Assembly (NCBI GenBank): GCA_016719225.1
Contig: JADKAN010000002.1
Coordinates: 186,001 to 250,000, forward strand
Source of the DNA: Flavobacteriales bacterium
GTDB lineage: Bacteria; Bacteroidota; Bacteroidia; Flavobacteriales_F; PHOS-HE28
Direction of reading: 5' to 3'
Length of the DNA stretch: 64,000 bases
Positions 21,301 through 28,900 of the stretch are shown here, piece after piece (within the stretch, counting starts at the first letter, position 1; each line of letters begins with the position of its first letter). The translations under genes were made by a program, and so were the position numbers. The notes under the pieces are model-generated. The model did no database searches, was not told where the DNA came from, and was given only the letters and a program-made list of their open reading frames with translations.

Positions 21301-21657
21301 GTGAACGCCACCACCTTGTTCATACTCACAGTTACCAGCCCGGAAGGCTGCACTGGCGTGGATTCCGTACTGATCACCGTGCTACCGGAGATCAAGGTGC
21401 CCAGTGGTTTCACGCCCAACGGCGACGGCCACAACGACACGTGGATACTGGACTTCGTAACGCTGTTCCCCGGCATCGAAGTGCAGATCTTCAGCCGTTG
21501 GGGCGAGCCGCTCTTCCGCAGTGTGGGCTACGCCACCCCATGGGATGGCAAAGTGAACGGAACGGTGGTGCCTGTTGGCACGTACTACTACGCCATTGAA
21601 CTCAACGACCCGCGCTTCCCCGATGCGCTCACCGGGCCGCTAACCGTGATCCGATAA
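12298..21657 (+). CDS. Giant SprB-repeat adhesin with T9SS type B sorting domain
   Basis: Predicted surface filament of 3119 residues. Signal peptide to about residue 34 (ends AQAQQ), an N-terminal beta-rich domain (VGGSGAWNDATHWS), then about 33 SprB-type units between residues ~280 and ~2880, each near 78 residues. A typical unit reads C-x3-C-D-G-T, a GG-x4-YTYxW core, GLCAGxYTV and GCDTT, so most units carry four Cys. Two PKD-like domains follow, then a type B sorting domain starting FTPNGDGHNDTW. SprB of Flavobacterium johnsoniae is the mobile gliding adhesin and uses the same kind of repeat. Units 17-28 form a higher-order duplication. The start overlaps the upstream PorP gene by 19 bases; the stop overlaps the next PorP gene by one base. 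Confidence 0.93.
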   Translation: MPHLRIARPPAGGVLALFLLLAAMAFAGTAQAQQVHHWVGGSGAWNDATHWSLTPGGVGGASVPSAKDAVQVGPFSSAVTVEVKGDQAARSLSVDGSGAQVALQGVGGRLVLKGDLVLKGNVDWNYTGTLEVAADKHSVVQLDTRGIPLGSDLRLVGGGAFNMANDLVLREGHGLELREGTLVLNGAMLKADAVRFPGNKDKKLMAGTSVVLLAQAPNAGEVRDAVDAGASQLLVSGVPTAWDPAHPPEAADARGVSTCGVGAGQTLFTINAALLSNYNGFGVSCHSACDGVVKVTVTGGVGPNFSYSWVGGPATAQWNNVCPGNQIVIVTDLGQGVSCATTVQVTDPARLSVIFAGTIVPTCFDVCNGTSIALAVGGVPNYTYNWNSGAGTSQVFTQLCAVANTLQVRDANNCVVDTVFSFPVLPIVPNLAKTNVQCNGDCNGAAQVNPTGGHAPFSYNWLPGNPAGDGTNAVTGLCAGNHAVVITDGNGCDTTVIFTIAQPPALVVNASHVDATCPGQCDGTATVAPVGGSGNYGYNWAPAPGGGGTSATATGLCAGTYTVTITDNVSGCDTAVAINITAPPAIVVVPTVTLPNCHGECNGSISLATTGGTGGFTYVWTPATAGTGASVTNLCTGTYSVVVSSGVCDTTLTFNLTEPAPLMASTSQTDVSCAGACDGTAGGTTTGGTAPYTYTWSPAPPVGQGTGTASQLCAGTWSLTIVDAHGCDTTVQYLIAEPLLLSLVPSQTDVTCGSLCNGSATVAVSGGTLNYTYVWSPVPPAGQGTPTASQLCAGNWSVTVTDGHGCQLVQNFTILPAVPINATVATTPVSCVGVCDGTATGTVIGGIAPYTYLWSPAPAGGQGTLNAIGLCAGPGTLTITDNAGCDTTIAFTIAAPLPIQVSSTSTDPNCFGVCDGSIVLVASGGSGTFTYAWTPASAGTGASAINLCAGSYQVVVSSGGCDTTISFLLGQPPPFNLVLNTAPAICANSCTGTATLTGDLTGLGFVWAPQPGAGQGTANATGLCADNYTLTVTNAAGCDTVFNFTIDAPTLLAPVLNVTNASCGIVCDGAASINISGGTPGYTYLWTPAPGSGQGTGSVGSLCPGSYTVTITDAAGCDTTLQFSISRPGGITATGVISPASCSNICDGTINVTATGGVAPYTWTWSPTPGSGQGTPSAGGLCPGTYSVIIGDLAGCDTTLTFVVGSPTPIDPHGTFTNESCAGPCDGTATVVPTGGSGSYTYAWTPASLGTSATVNGLCAGSYSVTVSDNAGCDTTWTFTVLPSTPIQAAVAIVDGFCYSECSGEGFVTASGGAGGYTYLWSPTPGAGQGTDHATGFCAGPGAVVVTDAGGCDTTLTFIIFKNLPVQPNLTVYPEFCGGPCTGEAGVSPVGGIGPYTYDWQPAPLVSGQGTSAVVGLCAGTAYTVTVTDSIGCDTTIAFTVAPFDPLLPVVTVVPATCSNVCDGSAFATATGGIAPYTYTWVPVPPNGQGTSVATGLCPGTYQVIIGDINGCDTTVSFTITAPAPIDPVATITPVACGGQCNGAIDLTPQGGNGSYTYTWTPPAPIGDGTANVSGLCAGDWTVVIADLAGCDTTITFTLVEPLPLAATNDVLPSHCGVCDGSVQLHPTGGTAPYSFTFGPPLNLSTTDSSFTGLCAGLYSVTVTDAAGCSVQIAIAITDADGEALTMNNGLTSCPGVCDGQVSVTYNCSVAPCTVAWSDLNGNPLGLPGDTLSNLCLGGYLAVVTNGNGCISIDTAFVTEPAPLVGNISSSPVSCIGACDGTATIGISGGAGPFTFTWSPAPGGTGQGAPHATGLCAGPYVIQVGDLGGCGAVFNVLITSPAPVTVAPDVSPVTCAGLCNGAIDLNAQGGTGALTYVWTPAPPMGQGTGSVSGLCPGSWSVLVYDGDNCDTTITFTLVDPAPLSLTGTATLSHCTVCDGTAAITATGGTGAFGFEWTTGGTIVGTDSALTGLCAGVYTATATDAQGCTAQQTLVVPDENAEQLTVSNGQTLCANTCEGEVSVSYNCSIPLCTTTWLDAFGGQLAQGQDSLAGLCVGTYFVVVANGDGCTAIGTALVTPSQQITPNLTTSPTSCNGTCDGIATVGPTGGTAPYTYLWDNGATTAQVTGLCAGTHDVLISDASGCDTVVNVLITAPQPITVAAQVVDVSCNGSCDGSIVLSPSGGSGSFTYVWSPAPPSGLGTNGAFNLCPGTWTVTVADTHGCDTTLSITIAEPPPIVIAGTATLSDCGLCNGTAGITISGGTAPYASAWLQGTAIVGTGTDITGLCAGLYNAVVQDANGCLAHRPVAIGDIGGEAINAANTRLTCPTDCNGQLNVVYNCSTAPCTVAWYSGNGTNLNQPGDTLSNLCFGTYFVEVTNGAGCITFDTAHVIPPPLIQANLTTTPELCAGACNGTALVAPTGGTGGDYQFLWTPPVSGQGSQLAVGLCAGPYTVTITDSVGCFINQGVNILSPQPLSATATVVGNNCKGAADGSITVVGQGGTGFLTYLWTPEPGGGQGTGTATGLTEGTWNITIDDVNGCDTTISFTLTDPPGVNVQVTHTDNACFNSCVATAHADISGGSAPYTTVWTGPGGGLVDQNTLDIFGLCAGDYVLTVTDSAGCSIDYQFTIANGAPLDAALVVQGESCNGPCDGTATASPSGGSGSGYGFFWQPDVNGQGTATATDLCPGDYTLTITDGLGCDSTFSFTIAPFIPLQSAATVQEVSCNGACDGSISLNVSGGTGTIIYTWTPEPPTGQGTADVTGLCAQEWTVTIADGVGCDTTLSFTVTEPQALVVVVDEVLPSSCTTATDGSISITVSGGTAGYGYAWTGPGGFVSSAEDLSAVMSGTYDLTVTDAHGCTATAQVVVNALSSVVANAGADQDVCANGSLTLDGSSSQGGTDYQWTELGGSIVGTTATVQLTGLSIGAHSYVLTVSDGICTSMDTVDVQILASPVADAGPDQEVYLQGSATLGGEPSGPPGSTYIWQPDSLLDHFDGSNPVATVNATTLFILTVTSPEGCTGVDSVLITVLPEIKVPSGFTPNGDGHNDTWILDFVTLFPGIEVQIFSRWGEPLFRSVGYATPWDGKVNGTVVPVGTYYYAIELNDPRFPDALTGPLTVIR
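16906..19749 (+). repeat. Three tandem copies of a four-unit block inside the giant SprB-repeat gene
   Basis: Within residues 1537-2484 the SprB-type units repeat as a set of four. Unit a has NGAIDL or DGSIVL. Unit b has a shortened CxxC (SHCGVCDG, SHCTVCDG, SDCGLCNG). Unit c has a YNCSxAPC insert. Unit d has DGTATIG, DGIATVG or NGTALVA. First-Cys codons of the blocks start at 16906, 17860 and 18799, and the next unit starts at 19750, giving periods of 954, 939 and 951 bases. Confidence 0.8.
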
Positions 21658-22592
21658 TGAGGAACACCTTGCCCTACCTGCTACTTGCGCTTGCGGCCTG
21701 CATCGGCGGAAGCATGCACGCCCAGCAGCTCCCGCAACTGAGCCAGTACGTGAGCCACGACTACCTCTACGACCCGGCGGTGGCGGGAAGCCGTCCGTGG
21801 TTCGAAGTGAAAAGCGCACACCGCAACCAGTGGGTGGGCATCCAGGACGCGCCGCGCACCTTCATGCTCAGCGCCAGCACGCCTGTTGGACAGAAGATGG
21901 GGGTTGGCGGCTACATCTTCACCGATAACGTAGGCCCTACCCGACGCACCGGCTTCCAGCTCAGCTACGCGTATCACCTAAAGATCACCAGCGACATCAA
22001 GCTCGGCCTCGGGCTTTCCTTCGGCATGCTGCAGTTCCTGGTGGACGGCTCCAAGATCCAGTTCCACGAGGCCGATGACCCGCTGATGGACGACCAGCTG
22101 CGCGGGTCCCTGATGCCGGACGCCACCTTCGGTGCATACCTCTATCACGATAGGTGGTGGTTCGGCGCCACCGCACCGCAGTTGCTGCGCAACCGGATCT
22201 GGTTCTACGACCAGAACGACCAAAGCCTCAGCAAACTCGCCGCACACTACTATGCTATGGGCGGCTACCGGATCCCTATCGGCACGGACCTGAAGCTGGA
22301 ACCTTCTTTCTTGGTGAAGTACGTGGATCCCGTTCCGCCGAAAGTGGACCTCACCGCGACCCTCCGCTACAAGGACCTGTTATGGGTGGGCGCCACTTAC
22401 CGCACAGAGGATGCGCTGAGCTTCATGGTGGGATACTGGATGAAGCAGACCTTCCAATTCGGCTACAGCTACGACCTCACCACTACCAACCTGCAGCGAT
22501 ACACCAGCGGCACGCACGAGGTGATGCTGGGGATCACCTTCGGGAAAACGCCGCCCACGCCAGCGTCCCAAAGCGTGGCTCCGACGGAGTAG
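21657..22592 (+). CDS. PorP/SprF family type IX secretion membrane protein (module 2)
   Basis: Outer-membrane beta-barrel of 311 residues with an N-terminal signal (ends MHAQQ). Family marks are SQYVSHDYLYDPAVAGS, HRNQWVGIQDAPRTF, GYSYDLTTTNL and GTHEVMLGITF. The ATG shares one base with the TAA of the giant adhesin gene (TAATG), so it is probably its dedicated export or anchoring partner. No terminator is evident after it, but a 400-base gap separates it from the third module. Confidence 0.92.
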   Translation: MRNTLPYLLLALAACIGGSMHAQQLPQLSQYVSHDYLYDPAVAGSRPWFEVKSAHRNQWVGIQDAPRTFMLSASTPVGQKMGVGGYIFTDNVGPTRRTGFQLSYAYHLKITSDIKLGLGLSFGMLQFLVDGSKIQFHEADDPLMDDQLRGSLMPDATFGAYLYHDRWWFGATAPQLLRNRIWFYDQNDQSLSKLAAHYYAMGGYRIPIGTDLKLEPSFLVKYVDPVPPKVDLTATLRYKDLLWVGATYRTEDALSFMVGYWMKQTFQFGYSYDLTTTNLQRYTSGTHEVMLGITFGKTPPTPASQSVAPTE

Positions 22593-22953
22593 GGGTGATG
22601 GGCGGTGAGCGCCCCCTGAAGCATATCGGTAAGGCATCCTAAGCCGTGTTCACGGAGGAATGGATCTCTTCCGTAAAGCACCTTTTGATCCGATCGCCTT
22701 CGATCCAGTGCTTAAGGTCGACCTGATAGCTGTTCGACCCAACCATAGGAGTTGGTTGGATAGGTAGTTCCAGAGTTCCAGCCGGAACGGACGTCCGGGA
22801 GCAGCACTCCACCGTATATCGCATCCACTGAGCCGATCTCAAGGCCCGGACCGGAGCAACGCGACCGATAGCCGAAGCGTCTATCTCCCTACACCGGCAC
22901 GAAACTTGGGCTTTGCCGTAAATTGCGCCCCCCTCCTGTGAAGGTGGTGCGGG
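22593..22953. other. Gap between adhesin modules 2 and 3, no confirmed gene
   Basis: A minus-strand frame of 67 codons at 22639-22842 is open, but it has no recognised motif, no promoter and no neighbour logic. A weak -7-like word (TAAATTGC, 22919-22926) lies before module 3, suggesting that module 3 may have its own promoter. Confidence 0.35.
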
Positions 22954-22992
22954 ATGAACGTCACGCTTGAAAGGCCGCCCCGAACTACGACC

Positions 22993-25900
22993 ATGCGCAA
23001 CGTCCGCTCCGCCTTGGCCCTATTGGGTATTTCCTTGTGGAGCGTGGCTCTGGCAGGTGGTCTTGGGCCCGGAACGGATGGGACTGCCACGCTTTGTGCA
23101 ACGGGCGGATCCGTACAATTGGTGAGCTATTTGGGCGGAAGCTCTGATGCTGGCGGTACGTGGGATGGCCCGGCCGCCCATCCGGGCACGTTCGATCCGG
23201 CTACGGACGTGGCAGGCGTGTTCACCTATACGGTAGCGGGTCCACCGGTGGAAAGCGCGAGCGTTACGGTCACTGTGGTGGCTCCTGCAAACGCAGGATC
23301 GGATGGCACTTATTCCACCTGCTCCAACGGTGCCGCAGTGGACCTCTTCACGCAGTTGGCCGGTACTCCCGGAGTGGGTGGTGCATGGACCTTCGCCGGT
23401 CTGCCGGTGAGCAATACTTACAGTCCGGGAAGCTCTGCGCCGGGTGTGTACACCTACACAGTTGCCGGCACGTCCCCTTGCCCCGATGCATCAGCCTCAG
23501 TAACGGTCAGCCAGACGACGGCTCCCGATGCCGGGGTTCCGGCTAGCATCACCATTTGTAGCAACGCGGCAGCCTTCAGCCTACGGAGCCAGCTTACGGG
23601 CACGCCCGAGGCGGGCGGCGTTTGGTCGCCGGGTGGCAGCGACACCTTTACGCCGGGTACCGGTCTGCCGGGCATTTACACGTATACGGTCACAGGCACG
23701 GCCCCTTGCGCCGATGCCACGTCAACCCTCACCGTGGCGGTGAACGCCGCTCCATTAGCGGGTACGGGCGGTCCATTGGCGGTGTGTAGCAACGGCCCCA
23801 TCGTGGATCTCTTCCTGCAGTTGACTGGTGCGGACGCTGGTGGCACGTGGGCCGGTCCGCTGGGTCCCCACTCGGGCCAGTTCCAACCCGGCACAGAACC
23901 TGGAGGAGCATATGTCTACACCGTGCCCGGTCTGGCGCCCTGCGCCGATGCCACCGCCACGATCACGATAACGGTGAATCCTGCACCCGTTGCTGGCACC
24001 AGTGCCAGCGTGGCGAAATGCTCCAACGAGCCGGCTTTTTCGTTGATCTCCCAATTGGGCGGTTCGCCGGCCACTGGTGGCACTTGGCTGGACCCGAACA
24101 GCGTGGCCTATCCTTCCGGGATCTTTACGCCTGGCACTTCTTTACCCGGCCTGTATACCTACACCGTGGCGGGCGCTGCGCCATGCGCATCAGCAACGGC
24201 CACAGTGAACGTTTCCGTTGCACCCGGCACCAGTGCTGGTTCAAGCAGCACCATTTCTGTTTGTAGTAGCGGCGGGACATTCCAGTTATTCGATCAGCTC
24301 GGTGGCTCGCCAGTGGCAGGTGGCGCGTGGAGCGGTCCGAGCGCCGTGCCCGGTGGATCCTTCACACCGGGGGTGAACGGGAGTGGGGTGTACACTTACA
24401 CGGTGCCGGGTACCGCGCCGTGTCCTGATGCCACCGCCACGGTGACGGTAACGGTTGTGGCGGCCGCGAATGCTGGCGGTAACGGTTCGGTAACGCTGTG
24501 CAGCAACAGCGCAGTGGACAACCTATTTACCCACTTGGGCGGATCCCCGAGCTCCGGCGGAAGCTGGGAAAAGCCGGCGCCCGGCGGGGTGTTGGCCAGC
24601 GGGTTGTACGACCCGGCCAACCCGGCCCATCCGGCGGGTACTTACACATACACGGTTTTGGGCACAGCACCTTGTCCGAACGTTTCAGCCACGGTGCAGG
24701 TGGTAGAGAACCAAGCGCCGAATGCCGGTACCAACGGCAGCACCACGGTGTGCAGCACCGGTGCAGCCTTTGACCTGGGCACCGTGCTGGGCGGAAGCGT
24801 CGGCTCGGGCGGTGTATGGATCAACAGTGCCAATACATCGGTCCCTCCTACATTCACACCGGGCACCACCTTGGCGGGTGTGTACCGCTACATCCTGACC
24901 GGTACAGCGCCCTGCGCGAACGATACCGGATCTGCCACGGTGAACGTGGTGACCGCACCGGTAGCGGGTTTGAACGGATCCACCACGGTATGCAGCGATG
25001 CGGCCGCTTTCCCCTTGCTATCCTTATTGGGCGGTGCACCGGGCACAGGCACTTGGACCGACCCTAACAACCAGGCCTTCAGTGGGACATACGTACCAGG
25101 CCCTTCCGCGGTGACGGGGGCCTACACTTATACCGTGGCGGGCATCAGTCCTTGTGCCAGTGCCAGCGCCGTGGTCACCATTACGCAGAACAGGAGACCC
25201 GTGGCCGGCACGAACGGCACCCTGTCCCTGTGCAGTACGGCCGGTGCCACCAACCTATTCCCCAGCTTGGCCGGAACTCCCGATGCGGGAGGAACGTGGA
25301 CGGCCCCCGGCGGGGTGGCGAGCAGCGGCGTGTTCACCCCTGTGGCTGCGGGAACGTTCGTGTACACATACAAAGTGACCGGCACGGCACCCTGCGCACC
25401 GGACAGCGCTACAGTGACCGTAACGGTGGCCCAAGCGCCCAACGCAGGCATTTCGGGGACCATTACCATCTGTACCGGCCAGGTGAGCGTGGATCTGTTC
25501 AACGGCTTAGGTGGAACCCCTGACATCAACGGCACGTGGCAGGAACTGAGCACCACTGGGCGGCTGAGCACCCACTTCTTCAACCCTTCCACGCCCACGC
25601 AGTTGCCCCCGGGCAACTACCAGTTCACCTATACGGTACCAGCAGTGGGCCTTTGCGCAGCGGCTACTGCCAATGTGCAGGTAACTATCGTTCCGGTGCT
25701 GGATGCGGGTTCCAACGGTGTGCTCAGCGTGTGCAGCAGCAACACGGCGGTGAACCTTTTCAGCGGTCTTGCTGGTTCGCCACAGACGGGCGGTAACTGG
25801 ACCGACCTGGACGCCACGGGGCTGCTCACCGGTCAGTACTTCAATGCCAACGGTGCCGCGGGAACAGGTCCCTACCACTTCCGATACAAGCTCACGGGAG

Positions 25901-28900
25901 CCTTGGGTTGCTCTTCGGATTCAGCCGTTGTCACCGTGAACATCACCTTGGCGCCGAATGCTGGGATCTCCGGCATGGCGACCTTCTGCTCCGACGGTCC
26001 GCCCGCGAGCCTGTTCCCTTACCTTGGCAATACGGCACAGAATGGCGGTACGTGGCGGAAGCCGCCTCCGGGGAACGAGATCTTCAGCGGCACCTACGAG
26101 CCGATCAACTTCACGCCGGGGGCCTATACGTATACGGTGGGCGGCACGCCGCCATGTGCCAGCTCCGTGGCCACGCTGCAGATCACAGAGACTCCTGCAC
26201 CGAATGCCGGGACACCTGCTGTATACACGGTGTGTAGCAACGCTTTGCCTTTCGACATGTTGGGCAAACTCGGCGGTACACCTGCACCGAACGGTACTTG
26301 GAGCGCTCCGGGGAATACGCCACACACCAGCACCTTCAACCCCCAGCTGGACGTGCCCGGGGTTTACATCTACAGGGTTGCCGGTGTCTTCCCGTGCGCG
26401 GACAAGACCACCACGCTAACGGTGAACGTGAACACGGCGCCCTATGCTGGAGCCGATGCCACCACCACGGTTTGCGTGAACGCATCGGGCTTCCCCCTCT
26501 TCAACCTTTTGTCGGGCAGCGGTGCGCAGACGGGAGGAAGTTGGTTCGATCCGGTGAACGCACCCTTCCCGACCGGGTTCTACCAGCCAGGGACCAGCGC
26601 ACCCGGCGTTTACAAATACCGCGTCAACGGCGTCGCGCCATGCACGTTGGACGAGGCCACGGTCACCGTGTTCCAGACCACGAATGCGAATGCAGGTGCT
26701 TCCGGTACTGCCGCGTTGTGCGCGAACGGCCCGGCGGCTTCTTTGGTGAATTATTTAGGCGGAACCCCGGATCTTACAGGGACATGGACCGGTCCTGCCC
26801 CCGGCACAGCCTATTTCAGCGGGACCTTCGTGCCGGGGACCTCGGTACCGGGGGTCTATACCTACTTGGTGAACGGTGTTCCTCCATGTGCGAATGCGAG
26901 CAGTACGGTCACCGTTACCATAGTTGCTCCGCCCAATGCCGGAACCGGCCGTAACTTCAGTGTTTGCCAGTCCGTTTTCCCCATCGTGCTGTTGGACAGC
27001 TTGGTAGGCACGCCGGCCACCAACGGCAACTGGACGCTGCAGCCGGGGAACACGCCGAGCAACGGCATCTTTACGCCCAACACACCGGGTACCTACAGCT
27101 ATCGTTACACCGTGCCGGGCACGGGGCCATGTGGATCCGCGCAAAGCACCTTGAACATCACGGTGAACCCTTCGCCCAATGCGGGCACCAATGGCACGTT
27201 GGCGCTGTGCAGCACCAGTGGCAGCACCGCGCTATTCCCATCCTTGGGCGGCAGTCCGCAGTCGGGAGGTACGTGGACTTACAACGGTGTGGCCCATGCC
27301 AGCAGCTTCAACCCATTGGTGGACGTAAGTGGGAATTACGTGTACACGGTGAACGGCCTGGCCCCTTGCGCTGACGTATCGGCCACGGTATCCGTTACGC
27401 TGAACACCGCGCCCAATGCGGGCAGTAACGGCGTGCTTACCATCTGCGACAGCGACCCCACACCCATCGTCCTACGGAACGTGCTGAACGGCACACCCGG
27501 TTTAGGCGGCACATGGACCTTGAGCGGTTCCGCAGTGTCGGACATCTACGTGCCCGGCAACTACACCGCGGGCAGCCGCACCTTCACCTACACAGTGCCC
27601 GGGCAAGCACCCTGCGCAGCGGCAACAGCACAGGCCACCATCATCCAGTACGCACATCCAGTGGCAGGCACGGACGGTTCCCTTTCGCTATGCACCAATG
27701 GTGCACCCGTTTCCTTGCTGGCATCGTTGGGTGGAAACCCCAATGGCACCGGAAGCTGGATCAACGCGGCGAACAACTTCGTCCCCGTCACCTTCAACCC
27801 CGCAGCGAACGCCGCGGGCACCTATGTGTTCCGCTACATAGTAACAGGCACATCACCCTGCGTGAACGATACATCCCGTGTCACTGTCATCTTGAATAAG
27901 AAGCCCGAAGCGGGGATCAGCACAGCGCCGGTGATCTGCTCCGATGCGGCATCCACTTCACTGCTCGTCCTCCTGGGTGGCACGCCGGACAATAACGGCA
28001 GTTGGACATTCCAGCCCACGCTCGGTCCGCCGGTGGCCCACGGCCCGGTGTTCAACCCCGCCATTGACGGGGCAGGAGCCTACATCTACACGGTGGCAGG
28101 CACCGCGCCCTGCACAAATGCCTCGGCCACTGTACAGGTCACCTTGTCGCCGGCACCCAACGCCGGCTTGTACAACGTGGGCAGTGCGTGTGCCACGGAA
28201 ACATCCGTAGTGCTTTTCGGCCTCCTGAACGGCACTCCGCAGACCGGTGGTGTTTGGACGGCGATCAACAGTACCGGGCACCTCACAAACGGCGTATTCA
28301 ACCCCACGGGCTTGGTCGCTGGCAACTACCGGTTCCTCTATACGGTGACGGGAAGTGCGGCCTGCGGCAACGACACCGCCACGGTCCAGATCACGGTGGT
28401 ACCGGCATTGAACGCGGGTAACGATGCTTCCGTGTCACTGTGCGCGAGCCAAGTGGTATTCCTTACCCCGTTGTTGGGCGGTTCACCGCAACCGGGCGGC
28501 GTTTGGTCGGGTGTTGAGAGCCCCACGGGACTGGTGAATGGGGTGTTGAACGCTGGTGCTGCCGGAGTAGGCACGCACCACTACCGCTATGTGCTGGCAA
28601 CGGGCTCTGCCAACTGCGCCCCGGATACCGCCATTCTCACGGTGCTGGTGTTAGCGGGTCCCCAAGCGGGTGCGGATGGAGGAACGTCGGTCTGTTCCAA
28701 CGGTACCACCATCAACCTGAACGCGCTGATCGGTGGTCCGCACGATCTCACCGGCACGTGGTATCTACCGGCCCCCGGTGGCGTGTTGGGCGGTTCCACC
28801 GTGAACCCCTCCACGGGTGTTGCGGGCATCTACCGTTACATCGTCCCGGCGATCGGTACTTGCCCTGCCGATACCGCCTTCGTATCCGTGGCCATCACCA

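Noticed and set aside
22639..22842. Minus-strand frame of 67 codons between adhesin modules 2 and 3
   Set aside because: Looks somewhat protein-like at its end (SYQVDLKHWIEGDRIKRC) but has no family, promoter or partner. A decayed gene piece is possible, though not supportable from this sequence alone.
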